Source of the DNA: Candidatus Thiodiazotropha sp. CDECU1
Lineage (GTDB): Bacteria > Pseudomonadota > Gammaproteobacteria > Chromatiales > Chromatiaceae
Length of the DNA: 64,000 bases
Direction: 5' to 3'
NCBI RefSeq assembly: GCF_963455295.1
Contig: NZ_OY734020.1
Span: 1,922,001-1,986,000 of the forward strand
Shown: in pieces, positions 36,568 to 45,841 of the stretch
How the letters are laid out: each line of letters opens with the position of its first letter
Position numbering within the stretch: the first letter of the stretch is position 1
The notes under the pieces: model-generated
Told to the model about the DNA's origin: nothing
The model's input: the letters and a program-made list of their open reading frames with translations, nothing else
Databases searched by the model: none
Translations under genes and position numbers: made by a program

Positions 36568-36973
36568 GCAATGGATTGAAAACTAGCAACCATATGCAGT
36601 TAAACGAGCGGCTGAGAAAGACCACCATCAGCCGCGTAGAGCCTGCAAATATCTCGGTGTATTAAAACCCAGATTAAGAGACTGACATCTGCTGTGTTGA
36701 ACCAGCTTAGTATCTCAGTTATCAGATCCTAAATTAGGAAAAGCGAAAGTAGTTGGTGTTTTGAACAAAATAACGAGGAGTACTACCCAAGTTTCACGCG
36801 ACTGGCAGTCATCTTTCTACGCCGCCCCTACAGCACTTCTCTGCGCCCGAAGGAAGTGCCCTTGGGGTATGCTGGAGGGGCTACCGCGACGTCCCTGCCG
36901 CTGCTACGAAAGATGACCACCAACCGCTCCTTAACTGAAAGTTTGTTTCATTATTAAACAGATGGAGAAATCG
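36568..36973. other. Intergenic region with a degenerate long hairpin repeat
   Basis: The outer arms GTCATCTTTC (36808-36817) and GAAAGATGAC (36908-36917) are perfect inverted copies; inside, GCCCCTACAGCA and TGCTGGAGGGGC pair with one mismatch. The loop contains a 22-bp motif (36847-36868) that also occurs inside the MITE at 26505-26526. I read this as a dispersed repeat unit of about 110 bp. Nothing else is recognisable. Confidence 0.6.
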
Positions 36974-37546
36974 ATGAAAAACCTTTTAATATCATTAGTA
37001 GCTGCCAGCTTTGTTTTTACCACACCCCTTCAGGCGGAAGAGTATGTAATCGACACCAAAGGCTCCCATGCCTTCATTCAATTCCGCATCAAACATCTCG
37101 GCTACAGTTGGCTGATGGGCCGTTTCAACGAGTTCAGCGGCAGTTTCAGCTATGACGAGAAAAATCCCCAGGCCGCAAAAATATCTGTGGATATCAAGCC
37201 GGCCAGTGTCGACAGCAATCATGGGGAGCGTGACAAGCATCTGCGTGGCGAGGATTTCCTGTATGTGGATAAATACCCCAAGGCATCCTTCACCTCAACC
37301 GCCTTTACCGAGAAGGGGGATGGCAAGGCCGAGCTCAAAGGCGACCTCACCCTGCGCGGCGTCACCAAACCGGTGGTGATCGCGGTTCAACATATCGGTC
37401 ACGGCAATGATCCCTGGGGCGGATACAGACGCGGCTTCTTTGGCACCACAGAGATTGCGCTTGGCGACTTCGGCATCGCCTTCGATCTGGGGCCGGCCTC
37501 GAAAAATGTCCAACTGGAGTTATCGATAGAAGGGATCAGACAGTAG
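36974..37546 (+). CDS. YceI-family periplasmic lipid-binding protein
   Basis: A 190-residue exported protein. Signal peptide MKNLLISLVAASFVFTTPLQA, then a YceI lipocalin-like barrel: YVIDTKGSHAFIQFRIKHLGYSWLMGRFNEFSGSFSYD, KHLRGEDFLYVDKYPKASFTST, LTLRGVTKPVVI. It binds isoprenoid-like ligands in the periplasm. The start at 36974 has GGAG seven bases upstream; an ATG four codons earlier overlaps it. It converges on dusA with an 11-bp overlap of coding ends. Confidence 0.93.
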   Translation: MKNLLISLVAASFVFTTPLQAEEYVIDTKGSHAFIQFRIKHLGYSWLMGRFNEFSGSFSYDEKNPQAAKISVDIKPASVDSNHGERDKHLRGEDFLYVDKYPKASFTSTAFTEKGDGKAELKGDLTLRGVTKPVVIAVQHIGHGNDPWGGYRRGFFGTTEIALGDFGIAFDLGPASKNVQLELSIEGIRQ

Positions 37547-38504
37547 TAACCTGGGCTGCCGCCTGACGCAACAGTTGTGTATCGGCGCCCGCCAAATGGG
37601 CCCCTTCGCTCAACACCCGGCGCCATTTTCTGGCGCCGGGTTGGCCTTGAAACAGACCGAGAATATGGCGTGTAATGCGATTGATCGGGGTTCCTTTCGC
37701 CAGTTCACTCTCGACAAACGGGATCAATGATTCGACCACCTGGTGTCGGCTCAAAGAGGTTTCAGACTCACCGAATATCAATCGGTCGGCCTGGGCCAGT
37801 ATCCAGGGATTGTGATACGCCTCGCGACCGATCATCACACCATCCACCTGTTGCAGTTGCTCGCTTACCTGATCGAGACTGGTGATGCCGCCGTTGATGA
37901 TCAACTCAAGCTGGGGGAAATCCCGTTTGAGGTTATGCACCGTCTCGTAGGAGAGGGGTGGGATCTCACGATTCTGTTTCGGGCTCAATCCCTGCAGCCA
38001 GGCCTTGCGGGCATGTACGATAAAGGTTTTACAGCCGGATTCAGAGACGCTGCCGACAAAGTCGCACAGTTCCTGGTAGCTGTCCCGATCGTCCACACCG
38101 ATACGGTGTTTGACGGTAACATCGATGGAGACGCTGTCCAGCATGGCCTTGATACAGTCACCGACCACCTCTGGCGTTACCATCAGGCAGGCACCGAAGC
38201 GTCCCGATTGGACCCTGTCAGAGGGGCAGCCCACATTGAGGTTGATCTCATCATAGCCCCATTGACTGCCCAGCTTCGCGCATGCGGCCAGTTCTTGCGG
38301 ATCACTGCCGCCCAGCTGCAGCGCAAGCGGATGTTCTGTGGGATCAAAATCGAGAAAGCGCGCCCGGTCGCCATGCAACAGGGCACCGGTGGTAACCATC
38401 TCTGTATACAGCACCACCTGTTTCGAGATAAGGCGCAGGAAATAGCGACAGTAGCGATCTGTCCAATCCAGCATTGGCGCAATTGAGAGTTTTCGATTGA
38501 TCAT
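37536..38504 (-). CDS. dusA: tRNA-dihydrouridine(20/20a) synthase DusA
   Basis: A 322-residue FMN enzyme that reduces uridines 20/20a of tRNA. It opens RKLSIAPMLDWTDRYCRYFLRL, with QLGGSDPQELAACAKL, the catalytic Cys in NLNVGCPSDRVQSGRFGACLM, TVKHRIGVDD and VMIGREAYHNPWIL. Residue pattern and length identify DusA rather than DusB or DusC. It converges with yceI and follows the MFS gene by 12 bases. Confidence 0.94.
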   Translation of the reverse strand: MINRKLSIAPMLDWTDRYCRYFLRLISKQVVLYTEMVTTGALLHGDRARFLDFDPTEHPLALQLGGSDPQELAACAKLGSQWGYDEINLNVGCPSDRVQSGRFGACLMVTPEVVGDCIKAMLDSVSIDVTVKHRIGVDDRDSYQELCDFVGSVSESGCKTFIVHARKAWLQGLSPKQNREIPPLSYETVHNLKRDFPQLELIINGGITSLDQVSEQLQQVDGVMIGREAYHNPWILAQADRLIFGESETSLSRHQVVESLIPFVESELAKGTPINRITRHILGLFQGQPGARKWRRVLSEGAHLAGADTQLLRQAAAQVTTV

Positions 38505-38516
38505 ACAACTGTTGTT

Positions 38517-39713
38517 TCAGTGACCGGTGTCTATTTTAACGGTCGTCTGCTTGGTTTCCAGTAGCCTGAGACTGAATATCAGCAACGTACCCACAGTCAT
38601 GATTGCTGTCGCCAAATAGAGTCCGTCACTATAGCTGCCGCTACGCTCCGCAAGCAGGCCGGTGATGGCAGGGATAACAATCTGGGCAATGCCGTAGGAT
38701 ATGGTCATCTTTCCCATCATCTTGGCGGGGCGGGTAGGGTAATAGCGCCCGGCCATGGTGAGCACCAGGCTGACGATACCGATAGTCGTCCCCCCATACA
38801 ATAATGCCCCGGTTATTGCCATCATGGGGCTGGGATCCAAGACAGGTAACAGAATTCCGATAGTTTGTAATAGAAATGCGATAAGCAGGGCGTTGAGATC
38901 ACCTATTCGACGTGCCACCAGGTCCCAAAGGATAGAGGCGGGTGCCGCTGCCAGGCCAAGGATGAAGAAGCTCCAGGCGCCCAGGCCGGATAGCCCTGGC
39001 AGTTCATCGATAATCGCCACAATGAAGGTGGCGCTGACCACATAACCCGCACCGGCACAGAAGTAGGCGGCCATGAAGATCTGCTGAAAACGTCGGCTGG
39101 GTGGGGCGTCGACCATCACCTCGCCGCTGTGTGTCACCTGGCTGGTGTCGGGAGGGGGTAACCATGCCCACGCGGGTATGGCCATCAGGCTGCCCATCAG
39201 GCTCAGCATCAGCCACTGGTCTCGCCAGTCCAGGTGGTGACGCATCAGTTCAACCGCAATCGCACCAAAGGCGATACCCAGACCGACACCGCTGAAATGG
39301 ATCCCCAGTTCACTGCGATAACCATGACGGATGAGCCAGTTGAGAATCAGACCGGAACCCAGCAGCAGTCCTGCCGCGCTGCTCAATCCGGCAATGAAGC
39401 GGTAGAAGGACCAGAGCCATATATTCTCTGTCAGCCCCATGCCCAATGTGGAGACAATGGCCACCACCAGGCCGATGCGGTAGAGACGGTCCTTGAGCAC
39501 CAGGTCGCTGATCAGTGAGGCTGTGATTGCGCCACACAGGTATCCCAGATAGTTGACAGCCGTCAGCCATCCCCCCTCGGAGAGTCCAAGCCCCGCCTGT
39601 TCCAACATGATTGGCAGCAGCGGTGTATAGGCAAAGCGGGCGATACCGAGCATCAGGATGAGGCTGATGACACCGCCAGCCAATACCTTTAGGCGATCTG
39701 CCTGGTCAGGCAT
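38517..39713 (-). CDS. YbfB/YjiJ-family MFS transporter
   Basis: A 398-residue twelve-helix transporter. GIARFAYTPLLPIMLEQAGLGLSEGGWLTAVNYLGYLCGA is the characteristic YbfB/YjiJ opening, and YRFIAGLSSAAGLLLGSGLILNWLI follows in the first half. Substrate is not known for this family. Likely cotranscribed with dusA; no regulator overlaps it, although a LysR-like fragment is divergent at 39788. Confidence 0.88.
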   Translation of the reverse strand: MPDQADRLKVLAGGVISLILMLGIARFAYTPLLPIMLEQAGLGLSEGGWLTAVNYLGYLCGAITASLISDLVLKDRLYRIGLVVAIVSTLGMGLTENIWLWSFYRFIAGLSSAAGLLLGSGLILNWLIRHGYRSELGIHFSGVGLGIAFGAIAVELMRHHLDWRDQWLMLSLMGSLMAIPAWAWLPPPDTSQVTHSGEVMVDAPPSRRFQQIFMAAYFCAGAGYVVSATFIVAIIDELPGLSGLGAWSFFILGLAAAPASILWDLVARRIGDLNALLIAFLLQTIGILLPVLDPSPMMAITGALLYGGTTIGIVSLVLTMAGRYYPTRPAKMMGKMTISYGIAQIVIPAITGLLAERSGSYSDGLYLATAIMTVGTLLIFSLRLLETKQTTVKIDTGH

Positions 39714-39787
39714 ATTGGAGGCTCCTTTTGCAGCATATATAGGGTGAAACCATGGAGTTTGGCACCCTGGATGGTATTTTAGGGTGA

Positions 39788-39994
39788 GTGGCCGTAGGAC
39801 TGGGTTGTACCTTAATGCCTATTTATGAATTGAACAACAGTCAATATCGAGACGAGCTGATAACTGAAAAGGTTGCACTGCATCTGGCTTATGTACCAAT
39901 AGTAATGGCTAGGCATCGGAATACCCTTCCACTAAAGGCACTGGATACATCAATAGAGAGTGTCTTGGATAGGGTAAGGAGAATTACACCATAG
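39788..39994 (+). pseudogene. C-terminal fragment of a LysR-type regulator
   Basis: A 68-residue frame starting GTG: VAVGLGCTLMPIYELNN matches the last effector-domain strand of LysR regulators (typically GLGxxxLP), and the rest has a LysR-like terminal helix. A full gene needs about 230 further N-terminal residues, which are absent upstream where yceI-like or MFS sequence ends. It is probably a decayed regulator of the divergent MFS gene. Confidence 0.45.
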
Positions 39995-40006
39995 CCACTG
40001 TTGAGT

Positions 40007-42577
40007 CTAATCTGCTTTCTCTTTGCGGTTGATCAGTTTGAAATTTATGTGATTATCCTCAAGATAGTTTTCCAAAGCGGTCTTGGTTTTATCGATGACG
40101 GTAGCCAGTTCATCCAGATAAGCCTGGCCATTGCGCCTAATCTCTTCACTCGACGATCTGTTCAGCTTGCTTGCCTTGTCAAAAAGGTAGATGGCGCCAA
40201 TATTGCCGGCGGCACCTTTGATTGCATGTGCGTCATCGACGATCTGGGAGATGTCGTTAGCCTGGAGTGCAATTTCCATACGCTCGGTGCAACTGTAGAC
40301 ATCTTTGAGGAAGTGGTTTGCCAGTTCTTCGAAAAAGTTATCGCGTGTACTCAATCTGTTTAATTGGTCAAGCGTGTCCCTGTCCAGGTATTGCGGTTGT
40401 TTGGATGTGAATGGGGTTGTTTTACGAACCACCGTGTAATTGGCGGGAGCCTGTTCCGATATTTTGTTATCACTATCCGTCAGGCGGTGGATTTCGCTGA
40501 TCAAAGCATGCATGTCGATTGGCTTTTGCAGATAGACGTCAGCGCCTGCTTCCTTACATTGCAGTTCTGCTTCATTCGAGATATTTGCGGTTAGTACGAT
40601 GAAGGGTATGTCCCTTATCAAACCATACCCTGATTTGTATTCGCGGATAACGTCCAAGCCACCGATGCGGGGCATCTGCATATCGAGTATGGCTAGATCG
40701 AATTCAAAATCTTCGAATTTTTCCAACGCGCGCTCCCCATCTTCCACCAGTTCGACTTCATATCCGGCCTTGGTCAGCATCTCACCCAGAATCAGGCGGT
40801 TGACCGCGGTATCTTCAGCAACAAGAATCTTCAGCCTGTGCTGGCTTTGAGATTGATCCCAGCGATCGATTGCCTGTACACCCTCAGGTAGGCTGGTATC
40901 AAGAAACGCAGTGTGAATGGCGTTATAGAGCTGGCGTCGATTCTCCAGATCATGCACAACAGCATCAATTTCTGGCGGTATGTCGAATGGTTGGAATTTA
41001 CCAACAGTGTCAATCAGTATCAGATGGGCCTGATTGATTGTTAATTCATGTAATTGTTGTATCAACTGCTCCAGGTTGTCACTTACGTGTTCAGCATCCA
41101 GCAGTAATAGAGGTTGTTGTTCAGTGAAAGAAGCTGTCTGAGTGATGAGTTCAGTCAACTCTTCAACTGTACTTGCCACATCATTGCCTATTTCCCAAAG
41201 TTTTAGTGGCTGGTTGATCCTATTATAGAATTTAAGGCTGTTGGTGAATGTAATTGTAGTGTGTCCAGTGTAGCGCTGTTCCTTTGCGGATTCCGGTATC
41301 TCAAGGGGAAGATCAAAATAGAAGCGAGAACCTTTTCCCAAGGTGCTTTCCACGTGGATGTCACCGCCCATTGCGTTGACCAACTCTTTGGAGATTGTCG
41401 TGCCAAGGCCGGAACCACCATATTCCCTGGTAATTGAATCATCGATCTGGTTGAAGCGTTGAAAAATGTTTTTCAAACCCTCTTCTGCAATTCCGATACC
41501 GGTGTCGATTACCTCAAATCTTAAGTTCAGCATAGAGCTCGTTGTGTGCAACGGATTGACTCTGATATCCACATAACCCTGACGCGTAAACTTGATGGCG
41601 TTGCCGACAAGATTGTTGAGTACCTGTTGGATACGGTGGTGATCTCCTAGCAGATTGAATGGAACTTCTGGGGAGATATGGGTCATCAAACTGATGTTAT
41701 TCTGCTTGGCGATAGGTTCAAGGGATGCGCTGACGTTTGTCACCAGGGCATGCAGATCGAACTCATGAACTTCGATCTTGATTTCACCGGCATCGATTTT
41801 CGAAAAATCCAGGACGTCATCGATGAGGGTAAGCAGGTGTTTTGCAGAGGAGTGCATTGTGTTGACTTTCTTGGCAATCCTTTTAGTCAGATTTTCGGTC
41901 ATCAACAGCTGAGATATACCGATGATACCGGTCAGCGGTGTGCGCATCTCATGACTCATGTTGGCAAGAAAACGCCCCTTTGCCTGATTCGCCGCTTCGG
42001 CAATGGCCTTGGCCTCTACCAGTTGTCCGAGAATTTTGGAGACGAAAATAGGTATGATGATGTTGGTAACGATCAAGCCATAACCCACCACTGGGTGAGC
42101 AATCCAGAAGGGGGTGGTATTGATCACCACCAGAAAACCTGAGGTCGAGAGCAACATGCCAAGATAGAGATAGTTGTTGCCAAATCGTGCGCCATATCCA
42201 ACCGTGATCCAGAGCAGGACAGTAAACAGCGGTGCGCCGACCTCACCCGCGCCATACATGGCAAGACAGGTCATCATGTGGTCACCCAGCATGGTGACAG
42301 TCTTACGCAGCTTCGAACCCTGTTTGGCGAAAATAAACGAGAGTATTATGAGAAAAGAGAAAATTTCGTATCCAGCAGCCAGGTTGGTGGCTGTGGCATG
42401 AGTGCTGCCGAGAGGATTGGTCAGATCTGAAATCAGCAGATAGGTGAATACGATAAAGGTGAAAAAGAGTCGAATCAGTCCCTGCTCATACTCCAGGCGT
42501 GCCTCATCACTCAGTCCCTGGGAGATGAACGAGAGTCTGGGTAGTTTAAAAACCTCTTTCAACGTATTGCCTGCCAT
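40007..42577 (-). CDS. rpfC: RpfC-like hybrid sensor kinase (DSF receptor)
   Basis: An 856-residue hybrid kinase: cytoplasmic start, membrane helices between about 37 and 185, HisKA with [10 protein letters not shown] (His209), HATPase with [10 protein letters not shown] and [12 protein letters not shown], a receiver with D632 ([12 protein letters not shown]) and K685, and a C-terminal Hpt domain with [12 protein letters not shown] (His784). This order and the membrane input domain are those of RpfC, the receptor for diffusible signal factor in xanthomonads. Divergence from the rpfF gene supports the assignment. The regulator RpfG is not next to it. Confidence 0.88.
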   Translation of the reverse strand: MAGNTLKEVFKLPRLSFISQGLSDEARLEYEQGLIRLFFTFIVFTYLLISDLTNPLGSTHATATNLAAGYEIFSFLIILSFIFAKQGSKLRKTVTMLGDHMMTCLAMYGAGEVGAPLFTVLLWITVGYGARFGNNYLYLGMLLSTSGFLVVINTTPFWIAHPVVGYGLIVTNIIIPIFVSKILGQLVEAKAIAEAANQAKGRFLANMSHEMRTPLTGIIGISQLLMTENLTKRIAKKVNTMHSSAKHLLTLIDDVLDFSKIDAGEIKIEVHEFDLHALVTNVSASLEPIAKQNNISLMTHISPEVPFNLLGDHHRIQQVLNNLVGNAIKFTRQGYVDIRVNPLHTTSSMLNLRFEVIDTGIGIAEEGLKNIFQRFNQIDDSITREYGGSGLGTTISKELVNAMGGDIHVESTLGKGSRFYFDLPLEIPESAKEQRYTGHTTITFTNSLKFYNRINQPLKLWEIGNDVASTVEELTELITQTASFTEQQPLLLLDAEHVSDNLEQLIQQLHELTINQAHLILIDTVGKFQPFDIPPEIDAVVHDLENRRQLYNAIHTAFLDTSLPEGVQAIDRWDQSQSQHRLKILVAEDTAVNRLILGEMLTKAGYEVELVEDGERALEKFEDFEFDLAILDMQMPRIGGLDVIREYKSGYGLIRDIPFIVLTANISNEAELQCKEAGADVYLQKPIDMHALISEIHRLTDSDNKISEQAPANYTVVRKTTPFTSKQPQYLDRDTLDQLNRLSTRDNFFEELANHFLKDVYSCTERMEIALQANDISQIVDDAHAIKGAAGNIGAIYLFDKASKLNRSSSEEIRRNGQAYLDELATVIDKTKTALENYLEDNHINFKLINRKEKAD

Positions 42578-42974
42578 GGCTTTTATACCCCTAAGTGGCT
42601 GATTTTTAGTATTCCTGTTTCGTCTATTGTAACAATCAAGGCATTCTTTTGAATGTATATAGCTAATGGTTGCGACTGTAAACAGTAGAAATTTTACCCA
42701 TAATAAGAATTAGTTTCCCATAAAAAGGTTAAATGACTAATTATATTGCGCAAGATCAATTACTTAAAGGATTCTACTTCCCAATGAAAGCTGAAATGGT
42801 TCACGATCACACTGTTTTACTAACTCAGTCTTTAATCATTTTACGAAATGCTGTTTCTATCATGTGGTGGCAGAGCCTAAGATAAAGCCACCATCGATTC
42901 AATTTTAATTTGCGGTGGGACTATAAACCTACAAAATACCAGACACCATGACATCTACCCATGAGGAAATGAAA
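42578..42974. other. Divergent rpfC/rpfF promoter region
   Basis: A 400-bp AT-rich region between the divergent kinase and synthase genes, presumably with both promoters. I find no clear sigma-70 pair, repeat or terminator. Confidence 0.45.
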
Positions 42975-43883
42975 ATGCTCAAAGCCGTACCTACACAATC
43001 TCTATCAGAATTATCATTCGACACACTCAACATCCGCTATGACGAGAGTTATAAAACCCTTACTTTTGCCATGGATCCTGGCGCTATTCCCTGTTTTTCA
43101 CCTCAGCTACTGAAAGATATCAATAGATTTCAAACATGGACGAGTGACTACCTCATCCGCAAGGAATTGAACACTGATATTGATTTTTTAATTTTTGGTT
43201 CAGATGTGCCCGGTATCTTCAATCTTGGTGGAGACCTGAAATTTTTTGTCGACATGATCACCTCAGGTGACAGAGAGACCCTGCAAAACTATGCAGAACT
43301 GAGCATTGATGTGCTGTATGCCAATTTCGTCAATCTCAACGCCGATGTACGTACCATCTCACTGGTTACCGGGACAGCGCTTGGGGCAGGATTCGAAGCA
43401 GCGCTATCCAGTGACTACATCATTGCTGAAGCTGGCACGATGTTTAAATTCCCCGAGGTTGTTTTTAATATGTTTCCCGGCATGGGGGCTTACTCTTTCC
43501 TATCCAGACGGATTTCCCCCGCACTGGTGGAACGGATGATTATCAATGCCGAAGGTTATACCGCAGAACAGTTGTATGAAATGGGCATTGTGGATGTGGT
43601 TGCAGAGCCTGGAGAAGGTGAGATGGCACTGAGATCATTCATCAAACGTCTCAATAAATCGAATATCACCAGGCGCTCTGTGATTAAGATGCGCAACCGG
43701 GTCCTGCCATTGGATAAGCAAGAGTTGCTGGATATTGCGAATGACTGGGTGGATGCGGCTTTCTCCCTCAATGATCGGGATATTTCTGCGATGTCAAGGC
43801 TCGTCAGGGCGCAAACAAAGATGATGAGGCAGCAAGAAACTAATGAGAAACCCAATGAATTGCCCATGCAGAGTCATGGCTAA
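42975..43883 (+). CDS. rpfF: DSF synthase RpfF (crotonase family)
   Basis: A 302-residue enoyl-CoA hydratase/thioesterase-type enzyme that makes cis-2-unsaturated fatty acid signals. The catalytic glutamates of Xanthomonas RpfF, E141 and E161, are at exactly those positions here (GAGFEAALSSDYIIAE and KFPEVVFNMFPGMGAYSFL) when the ATG at 42975 is used; GAGG lies eight bases before it. An ATG nine codons upstream lacks a ribosome site. NLGGDLKFFVDMI is the oxyanion-hole region. Acts in the cytoplasm on acyl-ACP. Confidence 0.92.
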   Translation: MLKAVPTQSLSELSFDTLNIRYDESYKTLTFAMDPGAIPCFSPQLLKDINRFQTWTSDYLIRKELNTDIDFLIFGSDVPGIFNLGGDLKFFVDMITSGDRETLQNYAELSIDVLYANFVNLNADVRTISLVTGTALGAGFEAALSSDYIIAEAGTMFKFPEVVFNMFPGMGAYSFLSRRISPALVERMIINAEGYTAEQLYEMGIVDVVAEPGEGEMALRSFIKRLNKSNITRRSVIKMRNRVLPLDKQELLDIANDWVDAAFSLNDRDISAMSRLVRAQTKMMRQQETNEKPNELPMQSHG

Positions 43884-44000
43884 TGAGCGTGTTGGGTAGA
43901 AATAATTTGTTTGTTTAGCTAAAGGATAGTGGGGGACAAAGGATACTTATAAATATAATGGATTAATATAATTTGGTGTAATGGTACGGTGTGCTGGCCT

Positions 44001-44020
44001 CACCCCCTACACAGGGGGTG
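44001..44020 (+). terminator. Hairpin downstream of rpfF
   Basis: Perfect 8-bp stem with tetraloop ACAC, extendable by CCT/AGG pairs with one bulge. No T run follows; may stabilise the rpfF transcript end or terminate with Rho. Confidence 0.4.
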
Positions 44021-44472
44021 GAGGTTGGTGCAACCATAATTTATGAAGCTCTATTGGCAGCTCCAGGGGTGTACATATATCCTTATGTGCCGGTTGATGT
44101 GTGTACACAATCTGTTGACAGGTTAATTCCAATCGAACGATCGTTTGAATTGAAACCAATCAGTGGCATTTGGCTTATTTACTTCCATCAGTAGTCGCTG
44201 ATCGCGCCCTTGCAAAACACAGTCAAACTATAAGAACAATAACCAGGTGATAACTGGCAATCGATCGACCCTGGGACATTCAAGTCTACGATAAAGCATT
44301 GTATAAGTATGTTTTGACCCGAGGTTCACTAGGCTTTTGTGAAACCTGCATGGATGGCTGTTGGGGGAACGGCTGCTCGAAATAGGTTGCGGATGGGTGC
44401 ATTGTTGCAGTATGCAGCCGAGAATTATGGTGTTATCGCGTCGTACTACTGTTGCATGCATGAATACAGTGA

Positions 44473-44500
44473 TAAAAAAAAGCGCCACAGGGTGGCGCTT
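44473..44500 (-). terminator. Rho-independent terminator of the fcc operon
   Basis: Stem AAGCGCCAC/GTGGCGCTT with a 3-base loop at 44480-44500 and, on the minus strand, eight T residues after the stem. It lies 36 bases beyond the fccB stop. Confidence 0.93.
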
Positions 44501-44536
44501 AATAAGCCTGTTTCTCTAAAAAGAGGTTTATTGTTA

Positions 44537-45823
44537 TCAGGTGAACATGTCAGCGGTGATGTTGGTAAACCAGCTGTGAGCGAACTTTGCCTCGATGGCA
44601 CGGGTTTGTGCATTCGCGTTCATGGGTGATAGGCCGCCAGCACCTTTTACACCGACTATTTTCCCCCCTACCAGTTGATAAACTGCTGCTACGGAGATTC
44701 CCCATTCTGGGGCTATTATGCTATAGCAGGTATTGACGTAGGAGGGTTCTCCAGGTTCGTTTCCATTCAGCGCAGCAACCACTGCCGCGGCACAAACCTT
44801 GCCTTGGGAGTTGGCCGCATAGCCTGATTTCGGCATTTTGCCCGCTATGCAGGCATCACCAATGACATGAATATCCTTATGGATGCTTGACTCAAAGGTC
44901 ATCTGATCGACTGGGCACCAGCCTGAGTCATCTGTCAGGCCTGCAATCTGGGCAATCTTTCCGGCTTTTTGTGCCGGAATGATGTTCACTACATCCCCTT
45001 GGTATTCGTCGACCTGCCCGATTAGGGTCTTGCTTTTGGCATCCACCCCTTCAATGATGCCTCCTGCAGCCCCAGCTACCCATTCCACCGTATCGCCATA
45101 GAACTTTTTGTAACCCTGCATGAACAGGCCCTGCTTGGAGAACTTATCCTTGGTATCCAGGATGATGACCTTGGATTTGGGTTTATGCTGTTTGAAGTAG
45201 TGGGCGATTTGCGCGGCACGCTCATAAGGCCCAGGGGGACAGCGGAAGGGATTTGGGGGCGCCACGATATAGCAGACACCACCATCTTTCATTGCCGTTA
45301 GCTGCTTGCGCAGGGTAAGGGTTTGCGGCCCCGCTTTCCAGGCATGTGGAATTTGCTCTGCAACCTCTGCGCTATAGCCTTCGATCTTGTCATAACGGAA
45401 CTCGATGCCGGGTGAGACAACCAACTTATCATAGTTGTATTGTTTGCCGCTCTTACCCTTGACGGAGTGCTTGTCAGGGTCGATCGATACTACCTCATCG
45501 GTGACAACATTTATGCCATGATTGTCATTGAGCTTGGCATAACCAAAGGTAATACTCTCGATATCCCTATCCCCCCCAAGCACCTCGTTACTCATCGGGC
45601 AGGAGACATAATTGGCGTTTTTCTCGATCAGCAGAACATCGATATCCGGATCCGCCATTTTGATGTACTTGGCTGCAATGGCACCGCCATAACCACCGCC
45701 GATTACGATCACACGGCCTTTCTTGGCTTGTCCGAAGGCCTGGGGAGTGATAGAGACTATTGCTCCCAGCGCGGCACATGCGCCAGCGGCCTTGACAAAT
45801 TTTCTTCGAGTAATTTGAGTCAT
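44537..45823 (-). CDS. fccB: Flavocytochrome c sulfide dehydrogenase, flavoprotein subunit
   Basis: A 428-residue FAD protein that oxidises sulfide to sulfur and passes electrons to FccA. A Tat signal is visible (TRRKFVKAAGACAALGA), then the dinucleotide fold RVIVIGGGYGGAIAAKYI. Active-site cysteines are in ANYVSCPMSNEVLGG and the conserved GWCPVDQMTFES region. CPPGPYERAAQIAHYF is typical of FccB. AGGGGA lies ten bases before the ATG at 45823; an in-frame TTG six codons earlier is rejected. The export signal places it in the periplasm with FccA. Confidence 0.94.
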   Translation of the reverse strand: MTQITRRKFVKAAGACAALGAIVSITPQAFGQAKKGRVIVIGGGYGGAIAAKYIKMADPDIDVLLIEKNANYVSCPMSNEVLGGDRDIESITFGYAKLNDNHGINVVTDEVVSIDPDKHSVKGKSGKQYNYDKLVVSPGIEFRYDKIEGYSAEVAEQIPHAWKAGPQTLTLRKQLTAMKDGGVCYIVAPPNPFRCPPGPYERAAQIAHYFKQHKPKSKVIILDTKDKFSKQGLFMQGYKKFYGDTVEWVAGAAGGIIEGVDAKSKTLIGQVDEYQGDVVNIIPAQKAGKIAQIAGLTDDSGWCPVDQMTFESSIHKDIHVIGDACIAGKMPKSGYAANSQGKVCAAAVVAALNGNEPGEPSYVNTCYSIIAPEWGISVAAVYQLVGGKIVGVKGAGGLSPMNANAQTRAIEAKFAHSWFTNITADMFT

Positions 45824-45841
45824 TTTAATATTCCCCTGCAA

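Larger units (their letters stand above)
43884..44536. other. Intergenic 650 bp downstream of rpfF and fccB
   Basis: Between the convergent ends of rpfF and the fcc operon. A perfect hairpin CACCCCCT-ACAC-AGGGGGTG lies at 44001-44020, about 120 bases after the rpfF stop, without a T run. The fcc terminator is at 44473-44500. Short frames at 43991-44194 and 44228-44488 look spurious. Confidence 0.5.

Noticed and set aside
43991-44488. Two short frames between rpfF and the fcc terminator
   Set aside because: No ribosome sites or recognisable proteins.
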